Of a stretch of DNA of 35,157 nucleotides, positions 7,300 to 17,200 are shown piece by piece; position 1 is the first letter of the stretch; every line of letters starts with the position of its first letter. The stretch is from the NCBI GenBank assembly GCA_002721275.1, contig PBJZ01000002.1, positions 161,836 to 196,992 of the forward strand, given 5' to 3'. The DNA is from Flavobacteriaceae bacterium (GTDB lineage Bacteria; Bacteroidota; Bacteroidia; Flavobacteriales; Flavobacteriaceae). Below the pieces are notes generated by a model, which ran no database searches, was not told the origin of the DNA, and saw only the letters and a program-made list of their open reading frames with translations. The translations under genes and the position numbers were made by a program.

Positions 7300-9731
7300 A
7301 TCTTATACTGAATTGTAAAATAAAATGTTCTGGGTGCAGAAGGGATTATTCCCGGACCAGGATAACCAGTGGCTCTTCTAGAAAAATATTTATTATTGAA
7401 TAAATTGTTGAATCCTGATTCAATTTTTATTCTTTTTAAAGAATATGAAACTGATAAATCAAAAACATCATAACTAGGAATTACTCCAATAACTCCACTT
7501 AAATTACTCTCTATCGCATTTGATGAGTCAGTGAATTGATCTGATAAATAAGTGTATTGAAAATTAATCATAAAATTTTTATATCCATACTTGCTCCCAG
7601 TCTTTAAATTTAGACTTGGAACATACTCTACCATTTTTCCCTCAACTCCAGGTTCTTCAGAACGTGTATATTTTGAATTTATTAATGAAAAATTAAGGAA
7701 ATAGTTAAAGCTGTGATTAGGATTATTTTTTAAAAATAACTTCTTTAAATTTAAATCAACCAAGGTTTCAATACCTATTATGCTTGCATCACCTACATTT
7801 CCTCTTTCTGTTTTTACACTCCCATCTTGGAATGCTCTTTGAACAAAACCAATTCTATTATTATATGATAACAAAAATGTACTCATATCGTAGGATAAAT
7901 AATCACTAATTAATCCTCTAAAACCCATATCAAGTGTGAAACCATTTTCATCTGATATATTTGGGTTTATTGCGTATGCTGGATTAAATATACTTATATC
8001 AGCGAATGTGACAGATCGATAATTTTCTGAAATATTTAGATAAATTTCTAAATCAGTTGAATATTTGTAGCTTCCTCCCAGTCCTAGTAGTATGAAGTTC
8101 CTTTTTCTAATTTCATTATTTTCAATTGTTTCGTCAAAAATTACATTTCCGGCTGCATCTCGATTTGTTTTCTTATAACTACCATTGCTTTCGGTTTTGA
8201 TATATTCATATCTAAAACCAGGTGTTATAGACAGCTTATCATTTAAGTAAAAAATATTTTCAGCGAATAATGCAATATTTTTATTTGGGTATCTATAATT
8301 AGATTGAAAATTGTAATAAGGAAATTCTTTTGTTTTAATATCAAAATCCGCATCACTACCTATAGAACCTGGGCCCTGAACAGCAGAAGTATTTGAATTA
8401 TAATATTTAACTCCCACAACCCAGGTGGCATTTTTTTTGAAAATATCGTATTTTTTTAAAAATCTTATCTCCGTTCCATAGTTATTAAAGTCTCCTTTGA
8501 TTAAATCTCTCTCATTAAATGAATCAACTTGACTTACTCTGTTTGTTCTAAATCCAAGAGCATTTCTTTTGGCATTCAAGCCAAAAAAATTTGCCGATAA
8601 AATTGTATTTTTTGAAAAATTGTGTTTAAATGATAAATTATAAAGAAACCAATCAATTTGGAACCAGTTCCTTGATCTATTACTCTGAAATGGATTTTCA
8701 TTAAACATTATGTCTGTTAATCCACCACCTTGTTTTGCTAAATATTTTAAATAGGTTATTTCAGCACTTAATTGCGTTTTTTCACTTATTTCATACTCGT
8801 TTTTGAAAAATAAATTGAACGAATCAAATTCAGAATTATCCCTGAATCCATCACCTGATTTATAATTGATAAATGAGTAGATTTTATTCTTTCCTTTATT
8901 CAAACTCAAACTAGTAAAATTGGTGTAAAGACCATTTGAACCAGCAGTATTTCGGGTTATAATTTCCAATGGTTTATAGATATTAGAACTTTTCATTATG
9001 AAATTGACTAAACCCCCAAATTGTGTTCCATATTGAAGTGATGCTGCTCCTCTTAGTATCTGAATTTCTTCAATCGCTTCAGCTGGAGGACTGTAATAAC
9101 TTTCTGGATAACCTAGTACATCAGCACTTATATCATAACCATTTTGTCTGGTATTAAAATTTGATGTTCTGTTTGGGTCAAGTCCTCTTCCTCCAATGTT
9201 TAGCTGTAGTCCAGCATCATCATTTTGAAAAATATTTAGACCCACTACTTGACTATATATTTGTCTTGCATTATTTGTGGCTAGGTTAGCCATTGATTCA
9301 TTTAAACTTATAACTTCTGTTTTTTTTCCAGAATAAATCGATGTTCCTTCAAAATCTTTCAATCTTCTTAGTTCAAATACTCTTTTTTTTCGAGCATTTA
9401 CTACAACCTCTGAAAGATTTTGTGTTCTAGAAGGAAGTTCAACAATAATTTCATCAGTAGATATGGGATTTATTGCTTTCTCAATTACAGGATGATTTAT
9501 GGAAATAAAGATTAATGACAAAGGATTATCATCAACATTTATTTCAGAAAACTCACCAATATTTATCGTTGTAATATATCCAGTCTCTTTACTGTAAACT
9601 TCTACAGGATCATCAATAAATTCGTTATCTATAGTGAGAACTTTTATTTTAATTATGTTCTGTGAATAACCAAAATAAAAATTAAATAGAGTTATTAAAA
9701 CTATTATTTTAAAAGCCTTTGATTTCATCAT
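7296..9731 (-). CDS. FecA-like TonB-dependent outer-membrane receptor
   Basis: An 811-residue receptor with a signal peptide ending near FGYSQ. A short N-terminal beta domain (about 22-105) ends in NLSEVVVNARK. The plug (about 110-245) contains LQLNIGGRGLDPNRTSNFNTRQNGYDIS, ADVLGYPESYYSPP and EEIQILRGAASLQYGTQFGGLVNFI, followed by a roughly 22-strand barrel. The RGxxPN...RxNGxxIxADxxGYPE pattern is that of FecA-type ferric-citrate/siderophore receptors. It is the last gene of the leftward DUF4856-imelysin-HTTM set and overlaps the HTTM gene by 23 bases, so it is translated from the same message. Ligand unknown; an iron complex is most likely from family and context. Confidence 0.92.
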   Translation of the reverse strand: MMKSKAFKIIVLITLFNFYFGYSQNIIKIKVLTIDNEFIDDPVEVYSKETGYITTINIGEFSEINVDDNPLSLIFISINHPVIEKAINPISTDEIIVELPSRTQNLSEVVVNARKKRVFELRRLKDFEGTSIYSGKKTEVISLNESMANLATNNARQIYSQVVGLNIFQNDDAGLQLNIGGRGLDPNRTSNFNTRQNGYDISADVLGYPESYYSPPAEAIEEIQILRGAASLQYGTQFGGLVNFIMKSSNIYKPLEIITRNTAGSNGLYTNFTSLSLNKGKNKIYSFINYKSGDGFRDNSEFDSFNLFFKNEYEISEKTQLSAEITYLKYLAKQGGGLTDIMFNENPFQSNRSRNWFQIDWFLYNLSFKHNFSKNTILSANFFGLNAKRNALGFRTNRVSQVDSFNERDLIKGDFNNYGTEIRFLKKYDIFKKNATWVVGVKYYNSNTSAVQGPGSIGSDADFDIKTKEFPYYNFQSNYRYPNKNIALFAENIFYLNDKLSITPGFRYEYIKTESNGSYKKTNRDAAGNVIFDETIENNEIRKRNFILLGLGGSYKYSTDLEIYLNISENYRSVTFADISIFNPAYAINPNISDENGFTLDMGFRGLISDYLSYDMSTFLLSYNNRIGFVQRAFQDGSVKTERGNVGDASIIGIETLVDLNLKKLFLKNNPNHSFNYFLNFSLINSKYTRSEEPGVEGKMVEYVPSLNLKTGSKYGYKNFMINFQYTYLSDQFTDSSNAIESNLSGVIGVIPSYDVFDLSVSYSLKRIKIESGFNNLFNNKYFSRRATGYPGPGIIPSAPRTFYFTIQYKI

Positions 9732-11067
9732 TAAACGGTATTATCCAATTCTTATGTTTGAATGATTCTTTTTCATTATATAAATCAACAGCGGGGTCTA
9801 TAAATCTTTGACTAGATCTTCCATTAAGTGCAACATGACTATCAACAAAAATCTGAACATTTTTATGACCTTGACTAGTAAAATGATCACCCAGAAAATG
9901 CGCATATTCTAAAATAAAGTCTGGTTGAAAGCTCATTTGTTTTTCCTGATAGGATGTAAGGAAATCATCATTTTGAACGTAAAAATATTTTTTGCTTATA
10001 CTGTCCACGACTTTAAAATTTGAATATCCTCTTTTTTCAATCAACATAACTCGCCATGAAAATCTGTATCCCTGTTCATTCCAAAAAAGTTCACCCGGAT
10101 AAAAAAAATATCTAAATGGAATAATTAATTGAAGTAAGAAAAAAAATCCAATTATGATAAGATTATATTTATTTATTAATGGACTTTTGATTTGAGTTCT
10201 TTTTTTTAAATGAGTAATACTGATATCAAATATTTTAATAAAATACCTATAAATTTTACGGTATATATTTAAAATTTTATGTTGTGTGTTGTCATCAAAA
10301 AATATTAATGAACCAACTATCATTATATACGGAAACATACCAATCGGAAATAAAACTGCTGTAAATAAGTGAAAGAAAACAACTAGTAAAAACGCAACAA
10401 TTCTGGTTCTTTTAATTAATAATAAAAAGGGAATCATTAAATCATAAAACATTCCAGCCCAGCTCATAAAGTAATGAACCCATTGCTTTTGCATCAAATT
10501 TTCCCCTATAATTGGAAGATCGTACTTGGATGGAAGCCATATTGAAAGGGGCATTGCATTCAAAAGCCAATCAGAATTTATTTTTGCAATTCCTGCATAA
10601 AAATATACAATACAAATTAAAAGCTTAATACTATCTATAGTCCATCTAGGAACTTTGTAGTACTTTTTGGTAAAGATAGAGTCTAGAGAATAATTTGCAT
10701 TCAAAGGTAAAAAGCACATTAAAAAACTAATTGAACTAATAAAATAATAATGATTTAAATATGTAGTTTTATCCATTAGCTCTATATAAGTGAAGGAAAG
10801 AAAAAAGACAATTATTGAGTATCTATATTTGTAGCCAACAGCAACTAATATTGATGCTAGAGAACATATAATAAAAATTATATAAGTGTAATCACCTAGT
10901 ACCTTTATCCAACCGAAACCATAGTAAGAAAAATGAAATTCTGGATCAATGTAGAGTGTTTTTATCCATCCATTATACCAAAACCTTATCATACTAAGTA
11001 GCATTAGAATACCAAAAGAAATTCTAAAAACAGCTAATGATACAGAGTCAACATATTTTTTATTCAA
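9709..11067 (-). CDS. HTTM domain (vitamin K-dependent gamma-carboxylase-like) membrane protein
   Basis: A 452-residue membrane protein. The N-terminal two thirds hold about six to eight hydrophobic helices with HTTM landmarks: YLNHYYFISSISFLMCFLPL, VPRWTIDSIKLLICIVYFYAG, AKINSDWLLNAMPLSIWLP and FHLFTAVLFPIGMFPYIM. After a last helix near residue 305, the C-terminal ~140 residues are soluble, including FWNEQGYRFSWRVML and QEKQMSFQPDFILEYAHFL. HTTM is the membrane domain shared with vitamin K-dependent gamma-glutamyl carboxylase; activity of bacterial members is mostly undefined. Its place between imelysin and a TonB receptor gene suggests a role in metal uptake, perhaps modification of a partner protein (inference). 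It starts at ATG 11067, 66 bases after the imelysin gene. Confidence 0.87.
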   Translation of the reverse strand: MNKKYVDSVSLAVFRISFGILMLLSMIRFWYNGWIKTLYIDPEFHFSYYGFGWIKVLGDYTYIIFIICSLASILVAVGYKYRYSIIVFFLSFTYIELMDKTTYLNHYYFISSISFLMCFLPLNANYSLDSIFTKKYYKVPRWTIDSIKLLICIVYFYAGIAKINSDWLLNAMPLSIWLPSKYDLPIIGENLMQKQWVHYFMSWAGMFYDLMIPFLLLIKRTRIVAFLLVVFFHLFTAVLFPIGMFPYIMIVGSLIFFDDNTQHKILNIYRKIYRYFIKIFDISITHLKKRTQIKSPLINKYNLIIIGFFFLLQLIIPFRYFFYPGELFWNEQGYRFSWRVMLIEKRGYSNFKVVDSISKKYFYVQNDDFLTSYQEKQMSFQPDFILEYAHFLGDHFTSQGHKNVQIFVDSHVALNGRSSQRFIDPAVDLYNEKESFKHKNWIIPFNDEIKGF

Positions 11068-11133
11068 ATAATTCTTGATATTCTAATTAATTAAAATTGC
11101 CAAAAAACAATTTATTTACAGTAATGAGTATAT

Positions 11134-12351
11134 TTAATCTCCGTCTGCATCAACATAATCAACATTTATGTTTAAAGCTTGAAGCATATCAACTTTCATT
11201 AAAACAACAGCAGCCTGGATTTTATCATACACTTCAAGCATTTTTATTTTATTTTCATCAAGTTGAATAGTAAAATCATCATTAAGTTCGTCAAGACCAT
11301 TCATAGATGTGTTAAATTGGTCAGAGATTAGATCACCTAAGGGTGTTTCGTTTTTCTTTGTTTCAAGAAAGTCTACATATTCTTTGAAGCTTAATCCACT
11401 CTCTGTGCTGTTAGTATCAAAAGGTAAACCGTTAAAAAAACGATTTATACCTGAAAGCGCTTGCATGGCAAGAATTTTTGAAACGTCTTTCTTGTAATAA
11501 GCTTCAACTCTATCTGGTAAAGTTCCACCCGAGAAAACTCCTGCGGGAATACCTATCTTGTTGGCTCTAAAACCTTTTTCATAATAATAAATAAAATCAT
11601 TTGTCATCAAATTAATGCTTGAAGTTGCAGTATTTTCAATTGATGATACAAAAGAATCTCGATAAGATTTTTCCCAATCATCAATAACAACATTAGTAAG
11701 CTCCAACATTTGATTAGATAAAAGTTTTAAATATTTTAGATGATTATTGATTTCGAAAGATTCATCTGATTTGATATAAATATCTAATATTTCACTGTTA
11801 GTGGGTGCAATCCCGTGTAAGAGATAATCAATAGCAGGAAATCCCTGAGCACTATAATTATTAGGATTTTCAATATCGTTAACTCTATTTGAAATATTCA
11901 AATCAATTCTATCAGTACTTGCAGGGTATATATTCATTCTTGATGCAAAATAAATTTCTTCAGCTTTACCAATATTAAACATTTCAATGTATTGCCAAGA
12001 TTTATAGGCAGCAAGCCAATTATCCTTGACAAGATTAAAATTTTCTTCATTTACAGTGTTAACAAAACTCTCTACTGAGGAGTTTAGTGATTCCATATCT
12101 TCTTTAAATTTCTTGTGCGATGGAATAATTATTTGATCTGCCCAAAAAACAAGCATGGAACTTCTGTCAAAAGATGTATCTGTTGTTGTTGATGAAGTAC
12201 CAGAGGTGTTGGTGTTTGTTGGAGTAGTGGTTGTATTTGTTGGTGGAGTTTGTGTCTGAGTAATACTTTGGTATACGTTACTATCATCAGAGCTTTTGGA
12301 GCATGATAAATACATAATCATGAGTGCGTAGAGAAGTATTTTATTTTTCAT
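11134..12351 (-). CDS. Imelysin family (M75/IPBLP) lipoprotein
   Basis: A 405-residue surface or periplasmic lipoprotein: MKNKILLYALMIMYLSC gives a lipobox with Cys17. A Thr/Pro-rich linker (about 30-60) joins it to an all-helical imelysin domain (about 62-395). The imelysin signature appears as GFPAIDYLLHG (170-180), the Bacteroidetes variant of the GxHxxE site in EfeO. Family members are encoded in iron-regulated loci and bind metal or help a receptor; the proposed protease activity is doubtful. It lies in a leftward set with a DUF4856 lipoprotein upstream and HTTM and a TonB receptor downstream. It has its own promoter, bracketed by a 15-bp inverted repeat. Confidence 0.9.
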   Translation of the reverse strand: MKNKILLYALMIMYLSCSKSSDDSNVYQSITQTQTPPTNTTTTPTNTNTSGTSSTTTDTSFDRSSMLVFWADQIIIPSHKKFKEDMESLNSSVESFVNTVNEENFNLVKDNWLAAYKSWQYIEMFNIGKAEEIYFASRMNIYPASTDRIDLNISNRVNDIENPNNYSAQGFPAIDYLLHGIAPTNSEILDIYIKSDESFEINNHLKYLKLLSNQMLELTNVVIDDWEKSYRDSFVSSIENTATSSINLMTNDFIYYYEKGFRANKIGIPAGVFSGGTLPDRVEAYYKKDVSKILAMQALSGINRFFNGLPFDTNSTESGLSFKEYVDFLETKKNETPLGDLISDQFNTSMNGLDELNDDFTIQLDENKIKMLEVYDKIQAAVVLMKVDMLQALNINVDYVDADGD

Positions 12352-12386
12352 TAAAAAAATTTTTATAAATCTTATTTAGTCCAAAT

Positions 12387-12456
12387 AAATGATGACAAAT
12401 ATAATGTTAGAAGTTATTTTTACAAAACCTCATTTGCATTTTATTTGTCATCATTT
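12387..12456. repeat. 15-bp perfect inverted repeat bracketing the imelysin promoter
   Basis: Arm one, AAATGATGACAAATA, is at 12387-12401; its exact reverse complement, TATTTGTCATCATTT, is at 12442-12456, with 40 bases between. The left arm overlaps the predicted -7 element and the right arm lies about 15 bases beyond the -33 element. It could be paired operator half-sites or an RNA stem-loop in the message running from DUF4856 into imelysin. There is no T-run after it, so a simple terminator is unlikely. Confidence 0.7.
12396..12426 (-). promoter_or_regulatory. Promoter upstream of the imelysin gene
   Basis: Read on the minus strand, TTTG (12426-12423) is followed after exactly 19 bases by TATATTTG (12403-12396), a full match to the Bacteroidetes consensus. 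It lies 45 bases before the imelysin ATG. The same arrangement with identical spacing occurs before the DUF4856 gene. This suggests that imelysin, HTTM and the receptor can be transcribed separately from DUF4856. Confidence 0.6.
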
Positions 12457-12503
12457 CAATTAACAAAGAAAGATGAAATTAGTTTATGTTTAAACTATTT
12501 ATC

Positions 12504-13745
12504 TTATAAGCCTGTTGCAGCTTTAACCTTAGCGGCCATAGCATCTAGTTCAGCCTCAGTTCTGTCCCAAAAACCGTTTCCAGCTTCAAGTTCAGCGAGC
12601 ATTGCATTTACTTCGTCATAACTCATGTAAGGATTTCCATCTGCACCCTGAGTATATTGAAGGCTAAAAATTAATCCATACCCCTCAGATAAGGCGTGTA
12701 AATATGAAGCCATTTGGCCTGCAGCCAATTTATCAGCTGCAGAGCTTAAATAGTACTCAGCTTTATTACCAACAACTTTCGATAATTCAACCATAACAAT
12801 TTTGGCTTGCTCATCTCTTAAGGTGTAATTCTTACTAACTATAGCAGCTCTTCCAAGAACGAATGCGTCGTATATTTTTTTAGAAATTCCAGGTATATCG
12901 CTTTCTACTTTCTTAAGGTAGTAATTTAGCAATGATCCTTTTCCAGTTTCAGGAGCGAATTGGTTGTCTTGTCCGTATAAGTATCCGAATCCTTCATCCC
13001 AAAAGTGTTCCATTTTTGTGACGTTAAGCTCAGCAGCTGCGTTATCATCAGTTCCAGCGTAACCATAGACACCAGCATCATTATCATCTTTCACAGGGTC
13101 AAGCTTAGATTTAGATAGGTAACCACCCTCACCTATTATTTGGTCGAGGTTAAATGCTCCAATTAAACCTTTGCTGAATATTTGGTTCATTTCAAGACCT
13201 TTAGCATTTGCTTTTAGATTTGTTCTTGAACCATTTGCATCTGATACTAATCCAGCTACTCCAGCAGATCCATCTGTAGAAGCATTCACCGCAGGTATAA
13301 CATTGTCAACGAAATCCTTTATCCACGAATCAAATTTTGCTTTATTGACAGCGGTGTTTGGTGACTTAGCCCCAGTTTTATTACCAACTTTTTTAGAAGA
13401 GTTCAGAGAAGTATCTGAGAAACCTTGTCCATTATCAAACATATCTAAAATTCCAGCCTCAGTTGATGTTACATCATTCATTGCACTTTTTAGTGCGTCT
13501 GCTTGGCCTAATCTTGTAGTTTGTCCATCATAGAAAACCGTAGATTTACCATTTCTAGTAAAAGAGTATTCTGGTGGTGGAAAATTTATATTTACTGTGT
13601 CAACAACAGTTACTGTAACTGTTGGCCCTGGAACTTCAATCTGTCTAACAAGACCTTCTTGAAATTCATATTTAATTACTTCTTTTTCTTTTTCACATCC
13701 AATAAGAAAAACAGTAATTACAAATAAACTTAATAATTTTTTCAT
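12504..13745 (-). CDS. DUF4856 domain lipoprotein
   Basis: A 413-residue lipoprotein (MKKLLSLFVITVFLIGC, lipobox Cys17) of the Bacteroidetes DUF4856 family. The family start is visible as PPPEYSFTRNGKSTVFYDGQTTRL (about 57-79). The rest is mainly helical, with MEHFWDEGFGYLYG at 245-258, a His/Glu/Asp-rich helix that could bind metal (inference). Biochemical function is not known to me. It is first in the leftward set with imelysin, HTTM and a TonB-dependent receptor and is preceded by a consensus promoter and a palindrome. Both lipoproteins of the set are helical and about 400 residues, so they may form a pair at the cell surface or in the periplasm. Confidence 0.87.
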   Translation of the reverse strand: MKKLLSLFVITVFLIGCEKEKEVIKYEFQEGLVRQIEVPGPTVTVTVVDTVNINFPPPEYSFTRNGKSTVFYDGQTTRLGQADALKSAMNDVTSTEAGILDMFDNGQGFSDTSLNSSKKVGNKTGAKSPNTAVNKAKFDSWIKDFVDNVIPAVNASTDGSAGVAGLVSDANGSRTNLKANAKGLEMNQIFSKGLIGAFNLDQIIGEGGYLSKSKLDPVKDDNDAGVYGYAGTDDNAAAELNVTKMEHFWDEGFGYLYGQDNQFAPETGKGSLLNYYLKKVESDIPGISKKIYDAFVLGRAAIVSKNYTLRDEQAKIVMVELSKVVGNKAEYYLSSAADKLAAGQMASYLHALSEGYGLIFSLQYTQGADGNPYMSYDEVNAMLAELEAGNGFWDRTEAELDAMAAKVKAATGL

Positions 13746-13781
13746 TTTTAATATTTTTAATTAATCTAAATAAATTTTCCG

Positions 13782-13812
13782 CAAATATAATAACAGGAAA
13801 TATAAATACAAA
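13782..13812 (-). promoter_or_regulatory. Promoter of the DUF4856-imelysin-HTTM-receptor locus
   Basis: On the minus strand TTTG (13812-13809) and TATATTTG (13789-13782) are separated by 19 bases, matching the Bacteroidetes consensus. The -7 element is 36 bases before the ATG. A 17-bp palindrome lies 13 bases upstream of the -33 element. Confidence 0.6.
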
Positions 13813-13825
13813 ATTTATTTAGAAT

Positions 13826-13842
13826 AATTCTTAATAAGAATT
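13826..13842. promoter_or_regulatory. 17-bp palindrome, candidate operator of the iron-type locus
   Basis: AATTCTTA-A-TAAGAATT is a perfect 8-1-8 inverted repeat, just upstream of the DUF4856 promoter and 12 bases past the stop of the preceding gene. The symmetry and single central base resemble operators of Fur/DtxR-type dimeric regulators, but the sequence is not a classical Fur box. With only one central base it would make a poor RNA hairpin. Regulator identity is inference. Confidence 0.45.
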
Positions 13843-13856
13843 CAAAAGCTGAAATT

Positions 13857-14213
13857 TTAATTAGATTCTCTTTCTTTTCTTGCTCTAATAAAGCTCTGAA
13901 TAAATGATATGAGAGCTAGAATTGATGTAATGAGCATTACTAGTACTCTAATAATTCCCATTGAGTTGTTTCTTGCTATTGAACCTTTCAAAGGCATTAT
14001 GAGGCCAACCAAAACGATAAATGTTAAAAGGACTGCTATGTGAGCAATGATTTTATTTTCTTTTTTGACCCCATTATTGACTACTAACAATATTATCCCA
14101 ATAACTACAGGAATCAAAGCCGTGACAGCTTTTGACTCTGAATCAACATAACCCCATGTACCCATTGAAATTAGTGCAATTGCATTTACTAAACTTGTTG
14201 TATGTGCTTTCAT
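13857..14213 (-). CDS. Small four-helix membrane protein of unknown function
   Basis: A 118-residue protein with four hydrophobic stretches: about 8-24 (VNAIALISMGTWGYV), 30-47 (VTALIPVVIGIILLVVNN), 58-75 (AHIAVLLTFIVLVGLIMP) and 88-110 (IRVLVMLITSILALISFIQSF). It ends in a basic tail, RARKERESN. I recognise similar uncharacterised small membrane proteins but cannot name a family. It begins 45 bases after the permease/aminopeptidase gene on the same strand and may be co-transcribed with the ABC genes. No signal peptide or catalytic motif is visible. Confidence 0.75.
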   Translation of the reverse strand: MKAHTTSLVNAIALISMGTWGYVDSESKAVTALIPVVIGIILLVVNNGVKKENKIIAHIAVLLTFIVLVGLIMPLKGSIARNNSMGIIRVLVMLITSILALISFIQSFIRARKERESN

Positions 14214-14258
14214 AGTTAATTTTTAAATAAAATTAATAAAAAGTATTGGAAAATTTAT

Positions 14259-17200
14259 TTAATCAAAAGAAATTGATTTTATATTATCTGAATAAACACG
14301 ATCAATCAATATGTGTCTTGGATCAATTGCTGCTTTCAAGGGAAGGGTGTCTACCACAAAACTGAAATTCATTAATGAGTCAGTAAGATTAACTCTTTTT
14401 TGATAAATTAAATTTTCTTCATCTTCATCTGAAAAAACACCTATATCAATCCATTCATTTACAGCTACTTTTGTTTCATTACCAATCGAATCAGATTTAA
14501 TTTTCGAAGTTTCAACTTCAATATTAATTTCAAATTTACCGTTATTTAATTTTTTGGCACTGGCATTTGTCAATCTATTATCATATAAAGTAATGTCCTT
14601 AAACCAATCATTTATCAGGTATTTTAATGAATCAGGAACTTTAGGTTCTAAAATTTCTATAAAGTCTAATGATGTAGGATATGGAGTTTTATACTTGTAT
14701 TTTTCTAAAAACTCTTTAAGTGCCGAATTTACTTTATCTTCTCCGATGTAGTCTTGAAGTGCATATAAAATAACACTTCCTTTTCCATAATGAATGTATT
14801 GCTGGTTTTCTACTTTGTATAAAGGAAGTTCCTTTTCCAATTCTTGTGATCTACCTCTTAAATATCTATCATGATCATATTTTAAAAATTCTCTCATTTT
14901 CATTGGATTTTTCACTCTTTTTTTCATAGTCATTAGTGAAGAATATTCTGAAAATGATTCACTCAAAAATGTGGCACCTTGCATATTAGCTCCAATAACT
15001 TGGTGAGCCCACCATTGGTGTGCCATTTCGTGAGCTATTACTGCTTCTATTACATTATTTTCTTCTTCATCCTCCAGGTCAATTATGAATCCAAAAGATT
15101 CAGAGTATGGCATAGTTCCTGGAAAAGCTTGAGCAAATGTTGAAAACCTGGGGAATTCAATTATTCTTGCTTGATTATGATAATAAGGGCCAAAGTTATT
15201 TGTGTAATATATCAAAGAGTTTTCAACTGCATCTAACATCATTTCAATATTAATTGAATGCTTTGAATCATAATAAATTTCAATATCAACATCTTTCCAT
15301 TTTCTTTTAGCAACCTTATAATTGGCAGAAATAAATGAATAGAAATTTAATGAAGGGTGGTCAATTTTATATTTAAAATAGTTTCTATCATTTTCCTTCC
15401 ACTCTTTAACCAAAGTTCCGGGTGCGATTGCTATTTGATCGGAACTTGTTGATATTGTTGTTTCTACATCTATAAAGTCGGAAAAACCTCTTGAACCATA
15501 GTTTTCATTACAATTTGAATTACAATCAATTTCTAATTCAGGCATTCTATCTTTTATTGGAAGCCCAAGTTTTTTTCTTTTGTTTTTATCACCAATTTCT
15601 TTGCTTGAGTCATATCCAACATTTGGTAATATTTCCTCATTATTTAAAAATGATCCATTTTTAACTATACTGGTTGTTTCTCCTCCATTTGAGAACCCCT
15701 TTGTCTCATATGTATTTTTGATTTTTAAAACTAATGTGTCACCAGGTAACATTGGTGGGTTTATGGCATAAAAATGAACTCCATTTACTTCATCTTTGCT
15801 AATAATATTAGCATTTGGAAAATCAAAATCAAGTTCCCATTCTTTGTTTATATTGAGTAAAATACTGTCAACAACATTTTCATTTTGATTTACCAGTGTT
15901 AGATAAGCCAAAATATTTGCTTTTTTTATTTTTGGAAAAAGATCAATATTATAATTTGCATTGACAATTTTTGGAAAAGGTAAATCTTTATACTTTTTAT
16001 ATTTATTTTCATAAGAAACAGCTATTTTTTCATATTCATCACTTGATTTATATGAATTCAAAACTTGAGTATTATAAAAAACAAATGAGGAAACTAGAAT
16101 AAATAAAAAACCGACAACTGATACTGAAACTAAGTATAATTTATTTGTATTTATCAGAACTCCTTTTAACCTTTCTTTTAGAGATTTTTTTGAACCTCTA
16201 TTCCATATTGTTCCCGACAACATTAAAAACAATAATCCAAAAAGTATCCAATATAAATTAAACCAAAAAACTCCTTTGTTACTGGGACCAAAACCATTTA
16301 GATCAGAGTATATCATATATGGTGTTGATCCAATTGACAACATATTAGAATTGACATCAAGAATTAAAAGAATAATATCTATCAATAAAAGAACTATAAC
16401 TGATACCATGTATGCTAGATACTTATGATTAACAATTACCTGAATTGCAACAAGAGTAGCACATGTTGTTAGATAGACAGGAAATAAATTATATAAATAG
16501 TCCATTAGATATAATGAAAAATCTATTTTTGTGAAACCCATCATAAGCTGATAGATCACTGCAATAAAAACTAGAATTAAATGAAGAACAATGGACAATG
16601 AAAATAAGGACAAAGTTTTAGAAAAAAGAGGAATTAAAGTTGAATGTGCGGTTGAATCAATTACTTCATTCAGCTGAACATCTCTATCTCGCCATACCAG
16701 TTCACCACTAAAGAAAACTAAAATTATTAAAATAAAAAGACCAGAAGAACCACTTATCTGATCAACCATGAAATATGTTAAGGGATATGACTTTAGTCCA
16801 AGATATTCATACCCACTTACAAGACCGGCAATAAGCTGTATAACACTAAATACAAATAAGATTTTAAATGTAACATGTTTATAAATACTAGTCATATTAA
16901 TTTTAAAGAAACTTTTAAAATCTGAAAAATTGGAATTATTAATCATTTTTATAACTGGTCTTTCAGTAGCTGTATAAGATGAACCCCCAACTATATCCTC
17001 ATTTATTACTTTATTTTTGATACTTTTTGATTTAAAACTGAATCTTTTATATGATATAAATAAAATAATTGAGGCAAATCCAATCCAGATTAGTCTATTA
17101 TAGAGCAGAAGACCGCTCAAAGATGGGTTAAGAATGTTTTTTTCTAATGGAGTATAATATTTTGAGGTTACATTATATGCTTCAATTCCAAATACATCAA

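Noticed and set aside
12200-12270. Low-complexity repeat near the imelysin N-terminus
   Set aside because: It simply encodes the Thr/Pro-rich linker after the lipobox.
13171-13533. 120-codon open frame antisense to the DUF4856 gene
   Set aside because: It lies wholly inside a recognised lipoprotein gene and its translation has no domain or promoter support; the same holds for other antisense frames such as 2426-2686, 4441-4779 and 24884-25171.
13826-13842. Palindrome as terminator of the 118-residue membrane protein gene
   Set aside because: Perfect pairing leaves a one-base loop, the stem is AT-rich and no T-run follows on the minus strand.
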